A stretch of DNA of 17,886 nt. Source: Balneolaceae bacterium SMO_bin1 (GTDB taxonomy: Bacteria > Bacteroidota > Rhodothermia > Balneolales > Balneolaceae). Made by a program: the position numbers and the translations under genes. The notes beneath the pieces are model-generated. The model worked only from the letters and a program-made list of their open reading frames with translations, was not told the origin of the DNA and did not search any database. Positions 8,642 through 15,791 of the stretch are shown one piece after another (the first letter of the stretch is position 1; every line of letters begins with the position of its first letter). Location: NCBI GenBank assembly GCA_003123965.1, contig NNSL01000469.1, positions 1 through 17,886 on the forward strand, read 5' to 3'.

Positions 8642-10190
8642 ACAAAGGTAGATTATCGTGCTTTTTCTTGGGTATGGAATCGACCTTATTTTCGCTGATA
8701 TTTAACGCACTAATCAGTTTTTCGCGTGTTTCGTTCGGCAGAATAACATCATCGATATATCCGCGAGCGGCGGCTTTATAGGGATGCGCAAACTCCTCTT
8801 TATAATAATCGATCAGCTCTTCTTCTTTCGCCTCGGGGTCATCAGCAGCCGCAATTTCCTTTCGGAAAATAATTTCAACCGCACCCTTTGGACCCATTAC
8901 CGCAATTTCGGCCGTTGGCCAAGCCACATTATAGTCCGCGCGGATGTGCTTGGAATTCATTACATCGTAGGCGCCGCCATAGGCTTTGCGGGTAATAACC
9001 GTCATTTTGGGGACCGTTGCCTCGCAAAACGCATACAGCAATTTCGCCCCGTGCTTAATGATGCCGCCCCACTCCTGGTCCGTGCCGGGCAAGAAACCGG
9101 GTACATCTTCAAATGCAATGAGCGGAATGTTAAAGGCGTCACAAAAGCGTACAAAGCGAGCACCCTTCAATGAGGCATCAATATCGAGCACTCCTGCAAG
9201 CGACAATGGTTGATTGGCCACGATGCCTACGCTTCGTCCATCAAGGCGGGCAAAACCGACCACAATATTATCGGCGTAATGCTCATGCACTTCCAGAAAC
9301 GAATCCTTATCCATGATTCCATTAATAGCATCTTTGATATCATACGGCTTGTTAGGATTATCCGGCACTAAATCTGCAAGTGCATCAACCTTTGCGGAAT
9401 CTGGCTTTTTAGACTCAGCTCGCGGTGGTTTTTCCTCACAGTTCAGCGGCAGATATTCGTACATATCTCGCATCCGGCGCAAACAAATCGCATCATTCTC
9501 CTCCGCAAAGTGCGCCACCCCAGATTTGGTGCTGTGTGTGGTAGCCCCGCCCAAGTCCTCAGAGGTTACTTCTTCATGCGTCACCGTTTTTACCACATTC
9601 GGGCCGGTTACGAACATATAGCTGCTGTTTTTCACCATAAAAATAAAATCGGTGAGGGCCGGACTATATACCGCGCCACCTGCACATGGTCCCATTACAG
9701 CGGATAGCTGCGGCACTACGCCAGAAGCCATGCTATTGCGCCAGAAAACCTCAGCGTATCCACCCAGCGATGAAACGCCTTCCTGAATACGGGCACCGCC
9801 TGAGTCATTCAATCCAATAATGGGCACGCCATTTTTCATAGCCAGGTCCATCACTTTGCAAATTTTTTCAGCGTGCGTCTCCGAAAGCGAACCGCCAAAC
9901 ACCGTAAAATCCTGGCTGAAAACATAGACAGGTCGGCCGTGAATTAATCCGTGTCCCGTAACCACGCCGTCGCCGGGGATGCGCTTTTCATCCAGTCCAA
10001 AAGCTTCGCTGCGGTGCGTCACAAAAGGATCAAGCTCATCAAATGAGCCGTCATCAAGTAATAAATCGAGCCGTTCGCGAGCCGTTAACTTTCCCTTATC
10101 ATGCTGTTTTTTAATGCGCTTTTCGCCACCGCCTTTTTTTGCTTCTTCTCTGCGACGCTTTAACTCTTCAACTTTTTCATTCTTAGACAT
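8640..10190 (-). CDS. pccB: Propionyl-CoA carboxylase beta chain (acyl-CoA carboxyltransferase)
   Basis: A 516-residue carboxyltransferase subunit of a biotin-dependent acyl-CoA carboxylase. It moves CO2 from carboxybiotin to propionyl-CoA, making methylmalonyl-CoA (EC 6.4.1.3), in the cytoplasm. The two crotonase-like halves carry SGGARIQEG (130-138) and GPCAGGA (167-173), then GFLPGTDQE (365-373) and [14 protein letters not shown] (401-414). Asp409 matches the Asp that favours propionyl- over acetyl-CoA in Streptomyces PccB. I chose the ATG at 10190; the reading frame could extend to a TTG at 10223, but [13 protein letters not shown] is the usual family N-terminus. No biotin-carboxylase or biotin-carrier gene lies nearby, so the alpha chain must be elsewhere. 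The gene begins 10 bases after the -1-frame extension of the upstream gene. Confidence 0.93.
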   Translation of the reverse strand: MSKNEKVEELKRRREEAKKGGGEKRIKKQHDKGKLTARERLDLLLDDGSFDELDPFVTHRSEAFGLDEKRIPGDGVVTGHGLIHGRPVYVFSQDFTVFGGSLSETHAEKICKVMDLAMKNGVPIIGLNDSGGARIQEGVSSLGGYAEVFWRNSMASGVVPQLSAVMGPCAGGAVYSPALTDFIFMVKNSSYMFVTGPNVVKTVTHEEVTSEDLGGATTHSTKSGVAHFAEENDAICLRRMRDMYEYLPLNCEEKPPRAESKKPDSAKVDALADLVPDNPNKPYDIKDAINGIMDKDSFLEVHEHYADNIVVGFARLDGRSVGIVANQPLSLAGVLDIDASLKGARFVRFCDAFNIPLIAFEDVPGFLPGTDQEWGGIIKHGAKLLYAFCEATVPKMTVITRKAYGGAYDVMNSKHIRADYNVAWPTAEIAVMGPKGAVEIIFRKEIAAADDPEAKEEELIDYYKEEFAHPYKAAARGYIDDVILPNETREKLISALNISENKVDSIPKKKHDNLPL

Positions 10191-10200
10191 GAAAATGGTG

Positions 10201-10284
10201 TTAATTGCGATTCTGTTTGTCAAGGAAATAATCCTGCAGCCGGTCGGTAAAATCCACGGCAGCCTCGGAATAGATATTGATCAT
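10201..10284 (-). CDS. 27-codon ORF, probably the displaced C-terminus of the upstream acidic protein
   Basis: The frame opens with an ATG that overlaps the TGA of the upstream gene (ATGA) and stops at 10201, 10 bases before the carboxylase start. It encodes a helical peptide containing [15 protein letters not shown]. Two readings are possible: a translationally coupled micro-protein, or the real C-terminus of the 503-residue protein, separated by a -1 frame change. The second is favoured, because adding one A to the minus-strand A6 run (10306-10301) gives a smooth join, [20 protein letters not shown]. The join would make a 530-residue protein. A U-UUA-AAC heptamer at the junction could also produce the fusion by ribosomal slippage. 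Confidence 0.5.
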   Translation of the reverse strand: MINIYSEAAVDFTDRLQDYFLDKQNRN

Positions 10285-10296
10285 ATTCCGTTTAAA
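10266..10296 (-). promoter_or_regulatory. Candidate -1 frameshift signal: UUUAAAC heptamer plus hairpin
   Basis: On the minus strand the heptamer TTTAAAC (10296-10290) lies in the right phase (T TTA AAC in the zero frame), three codons before the TGA. CGGAATA (10290-10284) pairs perfectly with TATTCCG (10272-10266), and an inner GAT/ATC pairing with one bulge closes a four-base loop. The -1 frame is open for 27 codons. A weakness is that the stem starts inside the heptamer, rather than 5-9 bases after it. Measured from the A6 run at 10306-10301 the spacing is about ten bases. Confidence 0.3.
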
Positions 10297-11792
10297 AATA
10301 TTTTTTCAATTAATTTACTGGCTTCCTTCCAAGTCTCTTTTTGTGCAATTTCCTGCAACGACTCCTCATAAGCTTGCGCCGACCCATCAAATAGTTCGTC
10401 AATGAAATATTGCTTCTGGTCCGTGAGCAGACGCTCCAGCTCTTCGGCTTCTACATCAGCAGTGTCCGTTAAATCCACCACCGGTTCGTCGAGGTACTCC
10501 TGCTCTTCATCTGAACTTTCCTGTCCGTTTTGTTCGTTCGCATGATCCTCCTCTTCAAGCTCCTGTGATTGCATAAACCGCATCCAGATGGACGATTTTT
10601 GCTCTTCCTCTTCTTCTGGCTGCGCATGCAGAGCTACCGGCTCAGCTTCGTCATCGGCAGCCGGTTCCTCAGGTTCTGCATGCTCGGTTTCATCAGAGGT
10701 GAAGATATCATTTAATGAGGCTGATTGTTCTTTTTCATCCTCACCATCAACAGCATTCTCTGGCAGACTTTCTTGCTCGGTATCCTCTTGTTTTGATAAC
10801 GACTCCGTTTGCACCGAACTGTCACCCTCGCTAAATTCTTGAAACCGACTGTGAACTGTTTCTTCGGTCTCCTCTTCGGAACGTAAATCTATATCCGAAT
10901 CCTCATCACCTTTTTGGACTTCACTTTCGTCTACTATTTGCTCCTCGTCTTCGGTAGTTGGTTCTTTAAGAGGTACAGGCTCCAATTCTTCGGTTATCTC
11001 CCGCTGCTCACTTTCCTTATGTACATCAGGTTGGGATGCGGCATCCTTATCCTCATCAAACTTGTTGTTCTTAGGCTGATCAGGGGCGGATAAGGCCTCG
11101 ATGAATGTAGCGCGATTAATGGTATCCTCCATGTCATCAAATTTCTGGGCCGTTTTATCCATATTGCGATCCTCGAAAAACAGGCGCAGCAAATCGGTTT
11201 CAATCTTAGGGCCCGCAAGTGTAAAAAGCGGATCAAGCATTTGTGCCCATTGCAGGGGGGTGTAATTTCGCGTTACTTTATCATCAACTTGCTCAATAAC
11301 TTGCTTACACTGTTTTCGCCTAAGCTTCAATTTGTTTTTACGTTCCATATAGCTGGTGAGTACACGTGCAAAATGCGGGTATACCACAAGCAGCTCCGTG
11401 CGTTCAGCCAGCTCCTCTGATGAAAGCTCGTCTTCGCCGCCAAATAAAATATCGGTGATATTCTTCCGAGGGGTCACCAGCATTTCTATCACATCAGCCA
11501 CGGCGGTTTCAATTACCGCTTTGGCGTACGCCTCTGGTAATTGAACCTTGGCATGTATCGCATTCAAAAAATGCTGCCATGCCTTTTGCACCGTTTCCGA
11601 TTCGGTATTGGCCCAGTCGGTTTTGGGCAAAATCATCGACTCGTCTAAATTCCATTGCAGCTCAATGCGAATGCGCTGAATTAGAAAAGGCGGAAAGTTG
11701 CAGGTTTTTAAATCCTCAATGCGGTAATAGTCGCTGCCCGCGGTAAGCTGGGCAACAAAGTGATCGGTAATTTTTCGAATTGTACGTTCCAT
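10281..11792 (-). CDS. Acidic protein of unknown function (503 residues as read)
   Basis: I do not recognise a family. The N-terminal part (about 1-240) looks folded and largely helical, with a basic patch ERKNKLKLRRKQ near 180. Residues of about 250-430 are a long acidic, Glu/Asp/Ser-rich linker without hydrophobic segments, probably disordered. The last 70 residues return to helical sequence (ELERLLTDQKQYFIDELFDG). There is no signal peptide or membrane helix, so it is likely cytoplasmic. The frame stops at 10281 at an ATGA overlap, but a good continuation exists in the -1 frame to 10201 (see the separate entry), so the natural protein may have about 530 residues. It is the first gene of a minus-strand run with pccB, rarA and the FMN reductase, and divergent from an ABC ATPase gene across 118 bases. 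Confidence 0.75.
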   Translation of the reverse strand: MERTIRKITDHFVAQLTAGSDYYRIEDLKTCNFPPFLIQRIRIELQWNLDESMILPKTDWANTESETVQKAWQHFLNAIHAKVQLPEAYAKAVIETAVADVIEMLVTPRKNITDILFGGEDELSSEELAERTELLVVYPHFARVLTSYMERKNKLKLRRKQCKQVIEQVDDKVTRNYTPLQWAQMLDPLFTLAGPKIETDLLRLFFEDRNMDKTAQKFDDMEDTINRATFIEALSAPDQPKNNKFDEDKDAASQPDVHKESEQREITEELEPVPLKEPTTEDEEQIVDESEVQKGDEDSDIDLRSEEETEETVHSRFQEFSEGDSSVQTESLSKQEDTEQESLPENAVDGEDEKEQSASLNDIFTSDETEHAEPEEPAADDEAEPVALHAQPEEEEEQKSSIWMRFMQSQELEEEDHANEQNGQESSDEEQEYLDEPVVDLTDTADVEAEELERLLTDQKQYFIDELFDGSAQAYEESLQEIAQKETWKEASKLIEKIFLNGI

Positions 11793-11910
11793 AATCTGGT
11801 GGAATATATAATCTGGCGACAGGCATTACAACAATTGTTGGTGCCAAATCCGTATAAAGTTTATTACCTTAACTTGAGTTCTGATTCGAAGAATAAATGA
11901 TAAAATACTT

Positions 11911-12562
11911 TTGCAATCAATTACTGTTCAAGTCGAAAATTTGAGTAAACGGTACGGTGCTAATCGCATTTTCGACGGCATTTCTTTCTCACACTCCCGC
12001 GGGGTGATGGGCATAGCCGGTGCCAATGGCTCGGGTAAATCAACCTTACTGCAATGCCTTGCGGGCCTAGAAAAAGCAACTTCCGGGGTGATTGACTGGA
12101 CCATGGGTGAAAACAAAATTGAAACCCCCACGCTGAAAGAAAATACAGGCTATGCCGCGCCTTACATTAATTTATACGAAGAGTTCACTGCAGCCGAAAA
12201 CCTTGGATTCCTGCTTAAGCTCCGCAGCATAGACCACAAGAGTAAAACCATAACAAGGGCGCTCGAAAAAAACCGGCATTGCACACCGGGCGGAGCAACT
12301 CTACGGCAACCTTTCCACGGGGCAGCAGCAGCGGGTACGGCTGGCGGCGGCGCTGGTTCACGACCCCGAGGTACTTTTTCTTGATGAGCCGGGCTCAAAT
12401 CTCGATGAAGCCGGCCGAGAAATGGTTGAAAATGTGGTTGACGAGTACAAAGTTAATCAAAAATTAGTGTTTATCGCCTCAAATAATCTCGAAGAACTGG
12501 CCCTTTGCGATCGGGTATATTCGGTTGAGCAGGAGCAATTTCAGGCTGTTTCCACCAGATAG
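11911..12562 (+). pseudogene. ABC transporter ATP-binding protein, CcmA-like, with frameshift in an A7 run
   Basis: The gene is read in two frames, 11911-12384 and about 12267-12562, and would give 216 residues if joined. In the first frame are the Walker A motif GANGSGKST (37-45) and the Q-loop region. After the break come the signature LSTGQQQR (134-141), Walker B VLFLDEP (154-160) and the D-loop SNLD. Removing one A from the run at 12266-12272 gives ALEKTGIAHRAEQL, a smooth join. As written, the product lacks the signature and Walker B and would be dead. The usual H-loop His is Asn191 here (IASNNLEE). Size and layout resemble CcmA, the haem-exporter ATPase of cytochrome c maturation, but no ccmB or ccmC is nearby. 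The start is a TTG; no in-frame ATG exists upstream, so the start is uncertain. Confidence 0.8.
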
Positions 12563-12566
12563 CAAA

Positions 12567-12740
12567 TCAACTTTTTTTATTCATTTCTTTAGTTTCACAC
12601 TGCTCTCCCTGGCAGCACTCAGCCACGTTGATGCCGCAAGCCGCGCACTGCCCGTGGCCGTGCACCCAAATTACCGGTGACCGGCTGCCGCAGTAGGCGC
12701 ATCGTCGCTGAACAGATGAAGATGTAGATTGGCGTTTCAT
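12567..12740 (-). CDS. Small cysteine-rich zinc-ribbon-like protein
   Basis: A 57-residue protein. It has two CxxC pairs, Cys14/Cys17 in CAYCGSRSP and Cys32/Cys35 in CAACG, 14 residues apart, forming a zinc-ribbon pattern. A CC at 42-43 and Cys48 lie in ECCQGEQCE. Between the pairs is IWVHGHGQ, with two His that could add to metal binding. There is no signal peptide. The ATG at 12740 lies 18 bases after the stop of the metallo-hydrolase gene, so they are probably co-transcribed, and it ends four bases from the convergent ABC ATPase stop. The function is unknown; a rubredoxin-like or RNA/DNA-binding role is possible but unproven. The opposite-frame ORF 12619-12834 is its shadow. Confidence 0.72.
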   Translation of the reverse strand: MKRQSTSSSVQRRCAYCGSRSPVIWVHGHGQCAACGINVAECCQGEQCETKEMNKKS

Positions 12741-12758
12741 GTGTGGTTATAGCAAAAC

Positions 12759-13731
12759 TTACTGGTTGATATGAACACGTTTCGGTAAATCCTGCCTGTT
12801 GTTCATTTTCCGCAGGTGGCTGATGGGAAGCCATTTTTCGCCCGTCACTTCCTGATAGGCTACGTCTAAATTTTGTGAGAGCGTCCAGAAATCCGCGTAT
12901 AAGAAATTTTCAAAGCCGGGCAGCTCATTTAAATTGATGATTTCCTCTTTGCTTTTGCCGCCCTCAACCCCTTTCTCTACGTGCTCAATCATTGCTGAAA
13001 GATAATTTTTCATCACCCCGAGGTCTTCTTTTTTACCGGTCACTTCAAATTCGGGATTGCTGTGGCCGAAAATAAATATTGCATCGTCGGGGTATTTTTC
13101 TTCCACTTGCGTCAGCACTTTCACCCAATTATGTATTGAAGCGCCGGCGGGGCGGTCGGTGTAGGGATTCATGCGATTAAAAATTAAATCGCCCATATGA
13201 ACTACATTGGCCTTTTCGAAATATATTACTGAATCGCCGCTTGTATGAGCGCGTCCAAAATAATGCGCATGCACGGTTTCATTTCCTACATCGAGGCTCC
13301 AGGAATTATCGTAGGTGGTTGTTGGGTACGCCGGCGATGAGTTGTCGTCACTACCCTCGGCTGCGTCTTTCATGAGCGTGGGCACATTCTTATGCCCAAC
13401 TATCTGCTCCGCTACCGATTCAAATACGGAGTTGCCGCCGGTGTGGTCGCCGTGGTGATGCGTGTTGATCAGCAGATCCATGGGATGCGATGTGCGCTCC
13501 TGCAGCCCTGCAAGGCAGTTTTTGGCGGTCTGTGGGTACTGCGAATCTACCACCACAAGTCCATCGTCAGCAGCCAGCCATCCAATGGTTCCGCCGCGTT
13601 CGGTAAAGTAACCAACATTGCGACGAAGATTAGCAAAGTTGCCGGGTTGAGCAGCGAAAAGCTTTTTTATAGGGAAGCAGTGCACCTGCTGCCAAAACTG
13701 ATGATTGGAGTAAAAATTGTCGGCGATCCAT
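12759..13731 (-). CDS. Tat-exported metallo-beta-lactamase-fold hydrolase (frame break in the signal peptide)
   Basis: A periplasmic MBL-fold hydrolase of about 323 residues. The uninterrupted frame gives 308 residues from 13685, but its first ten residues are not natural. The real N-terminus is in another frame from the ATG at 13731: MDRRQFLLQSSVLAAG, a Tat-type signal. Removing one base from the run of four A at 13657-13660 (four T on the coding strand) joins it as KKAFAAQPGNFANLRRN, with a good AFA/AQ-type cleavage site. The metal ligands are complete in joined numbering: His91, His93, Asp95 and His96 in THHHGDHTGG, His162, Asp181 in HMGDLIF, and His223. The fold is shared by beta-lactamases, glyoxalase II and many esterases, so the substrate is not known. 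It is followed by the zinc-ribbon protein and preceded by a GroES-like gene on the same strand. Confidence 0.87.
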
Positions 13732-13797
13732 AATCAAGGAGTTTAATTAACGGTGATATTTTTTGGATTCCCGTTGCCAAATCATATTTAACAAAAA

Positions 13798-14172
13798 TCA
13801 GACTTCCATGTCGTCACGGATTAAAAGTAAGATGGCACCATGGGGAACAATCAGATAATTTTCGTGCTCAAATTCAATTTCGTGGGATTTACTCTTTAAA
13901 TATATGGCCAAGTCCCCTTCTTGGGCCTGCATTCCAATATATTTGGTATTGCCTGAATTTTCTTTCCATGCTTCGTCAATTTCTTGCGACGGGATGGGAT
14001 AGCCCGGTCCAGTTTTTACGACGTATCCGCTCTGTATTTGCTCTTTTTCTTTCACTGTGGCCGGAAGTACCAAACCACTTTCGGTTCGCACTTCCATATC
14101 GCGCGGTTTGATAAGCACGCGGTCGCCAACAACAATAAATTTATCAACCGAGTTGAGATAATCTTGAATCAT
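13798..14172 (-). CDS. GroES-like (chaperonin-10 family) protein
   Basis: A 124-residue protein with the chaperonin-10 fold signature: VVGDRVLIKPRD near the N-terminus, SGLVLPATVKEKEQIQSGYVV for the mobile-loop and beta region, then TGPG, and a C-terminal IVPHGAILLLIR. It is longer than the usual 95-residue GroES and has an insertion around residues 60-85 (EIDEAWKENSGN). No groEL is adjacent, so it is not the standard groESL operon; it is likely a paralogue that may cap or modify another complex. It lies 66 bases upstream of the MBL hydrolase on the same strand, so co-transcription is possible. A 163-base AT-rich gap separates its start from the divergent dehydrogenase. Confidence 0.85.
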   Translation of the reverse strand: MIQDYLNSVDKFIVVGDRVLIKPRDMEVRTESGLVLPATVKEKEQIQSGYVVKTGPGYPIPSQEIDEAWKENSGNTKYIGMQAQEGDLAIYLKSKSHEIEFEHENYLIVPHGAILLLIRDDMEV

Positions 14173-14335
14173 TAAATAAACTTCTTTGAATACTGATTTT
14201 AATTGGAATAATTAAACGATAAACTAACATTTTTTATTGATATACCGTATTACACATCTGGCTCGATACAATAACTGCTTTTGGGATGGAAAAAATCCCG
14301 ACAATAATAGTGCAGTATTTTAAAACAGATCATAT

Positions 14336-15196
14336 ATGGATGTTGAAAATAAAATCTGTCTCATTACGGGTGCTAATTCCGGAATCGGCAAAGAAACAGC
14401 CAAGGAGCTGGCCCGGCGGGGAGCTTACATTGTAATGGTATGCCGTAATGAAGATAAAGCGGAACGGGCACGCCAGGAAATCATCGAAGAAACAGGCCAG
14501 CCCGGGGTTGATATTATAATAGCCGACTTGGCTCACCAGCATGACGTACGCCGCGCGGTTGAGCAATTCAAGTCAACCTTTGATGCACTCGATATTCTGA
14601 TCAACAATGCGGGTATCATCCCCTCACAGCGAACCGAGACCCCTGAAGGTATTGAACGATGCCTGGCCATCAATCATCTTGCGCCTTTTTTAATGACCAA
14701 CTTGCTGCTCGACAGCCTGAAAAAGGCTGCATCAGCGCGCGTAATTACGGTTTCTTCTGAGGTACATCGCGTGGGTGCAGCTTCTTTTGATATTGATGAC
14801 ATCCAGCTTAAATCAAGTTATTCGCCTACAAAAGCGTACGGCGTATCCAAGTTGTGCAATATTATGTTCACCCACGAACTGGCCAAACGTGTGGCGGACA
14901 CATCTATCACGGCCAATTGCCTGCACCCCGGTGTAGTACGCACCCAACTTGCCGACGAAGCCAGCATATGGATGAAGCTTTTTTATGTTATCGGCAAGCC
15001 GTTTATGCGGTCTCCCAAAAGCGGTGCTCAAACCTCTGTTTACCTGGCCACTTCTGATGAAGTAGAATCGGTTAGCGGCAAATATTTCCGCAATCAAAAA
15101 GTTAAATCTCCCGCAGACATTGCGTTTGATGACGAGATAAGCGAGCAGCTTTGGCAAAAAAGTAAGCAGCTTACGGATTTATCGAAGTGGGGCTGA
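14336..15196 (+). CDS. Short-chain dehydrogenase/reductase (retinol-dehydrogenase-like)
   Basis: A 286-residue classical SDR oxidoreductase, cytoplasmic, using NAD(P). The cofactor motif is TGANSGIG (11-18), NNAG is at 90-93, the catalytic Ser is Ser140/Ser141, and the catalytic YGVSK is Tyr168-Lys172. Arg37 after the second strand (VMVCRNEDKAE) suggests NADP preference. CLHPGVVRT matches the WWOX/retinol dehydrogenase branch of the family, which acts on lipophilic alcohols and carbonyls. The substrate cannot be read. The start is the ATG at 14336. It is convergent with an unknown gene, with 12 bases between the stop codons. Confidence 0.93.
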   Translation: MDVENKICLITGANSGIGKETAKELARRGAYIVMVCRNEDKAERARQEIIEETGQPGVDIIIADLAHQHDVRRAVEQFKSTFDALDILINNAGIIPSQRTETPEGIERCLAINHLAPFLMTNLLLDSLKKAASARVITVSSEVHRVGAASFDIDDIQLKSSYSPTKAYGVSKLCNIMFTHELAKRVADTSITANCLHPGVVRTQLADEASIWMKLFYVIGKPFMRSPKSGAQTSVYLATSDEVESVSGKYFRNQKVKSPADIAFDDEISEQLWQKSKQLTDLSKWG

Positions 15197-15208
15197 TAGG
15201 GAATGCAA

Positions 15209-15745
15209 TCAGAAAAAAACGAAGAAGCGCTTAAGACGTACAGTTCGCGACCGGGCGGCCAAATCCTCAAAATGAGATTTCGAAAATGGACTCTCCTCCA
15301 GATTATAATCGATTTCTTCAAAAAGCGTCTCAAAATCTTCTACTTTCAAATGGTTCAAAAAAAGCGGTAATTGCTTTCGGTGATACTCGCGGTAATGCTC
15401 TTCTACAATATCAATTACCTGTTCCCACTTTTGGGGCTCGGTAGAAAGCTCAATACCAAGACCAATGGCATTCTCAGGCACGCGTTCAACAAGGCAGTGT
15501 TCAAGGCGTGTTTCAAGCACTTCCGGTACAGGCTCAGTACGTAATATCTTGGGCCCCTTATCCTTAGAGGTGGCTTTGGGAAAATAGCTTTTCCACATCA
15601 CATTGGTAGTGGGATGATGGTAGTAGACTTCCCAACTCTGGTTATCCTTCCGCAGCTGTGTCATTTCGCGGATCAGCAAAAGTTGCCTGTCATGATCTAA
15701 AACATACATATCGAGTCTGTCTGATTGCGCTACATGTATTTGCAC
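15209..15745 (-). CDS. Protein of unknown function (178 residues)
   Basis: I do not recognise a family. The product is soluble, has no signal peptide or membrane helix, and is rich in Glu, Tyr, His and Leu. Recognisable stretches are VYYHHPTTNVMWKSYFPKA, LGIELSTEPQKWEQVIDIV and DFETLFEEIDYN. The C-terminus is basic and aromatic (RTVRLKRFFVFF). Alternating charged and hydrophobic residues suggest a mixed alpha/beta fold. It follows the phospholipase D-like gene on the same strand after 46 bases, so the two may be co-transcribed. It is convergent with the dehydrogenase. Coding potential is supported by the clean frame over 178 codons and the lack of a better overlapping frame. Confidence 0.65.
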   Translation of the reverse strand: MQIHVAQSDRLDMYVLDHDRQLLLIREMTQLRKDNQSWEVYYHHPTTNVMWKSYFPKATSKDKGPKILRTEPVPEVLETRLEHCLVERVPENAIGLGIELSTEPQKWEQVIDIVEEHYREYHRKQLPLFLNHLKVEDFETLFEEIDYNLEESPFSKSHFEDLAARSRTVRLKRFFVFF

Positions 15746-15791
15746 TCACTTAATATAAATAGGTTCCGAATATAAAAATCATTTTACAGAT

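Noticed and set aside
10191..10223. TTG start for the carboxylase at 10223
   Set aside because: The extra 11 residues do not resemble the family N-terminus, and the ATG at 10190 gives the standard [10 protein letters not shown] start.
10588..10842. Plus-strand ORF rich in Ser, Ala and Cys
   Set aside because: It is the antisense reading of the Glu/Asp codon run in the acidic protein and has no independent support.
11897..11944. ATG at 11897 as the start of the ABC ATPase
   Set aside because: It is out of frame with the ATPase and reaches a stop after 15 codons; using it would need a second indel in the AAAA run, so TTG at 11911 is kept as the provisional start.
12619..12834. Minus-strand ORF of 71 codons
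   Set aside because: It overlaps the end of the MBL hydrolase gene and the cysteine-rich gene in another frame; the cysteine-rich frame is far more ordered.
14283..14299. GGGAT/ATCCC hairpin before the dehydrogenase gene
   Set aside because: Five pairs in an AT-rich leader with no further support as operator or riboswitch.
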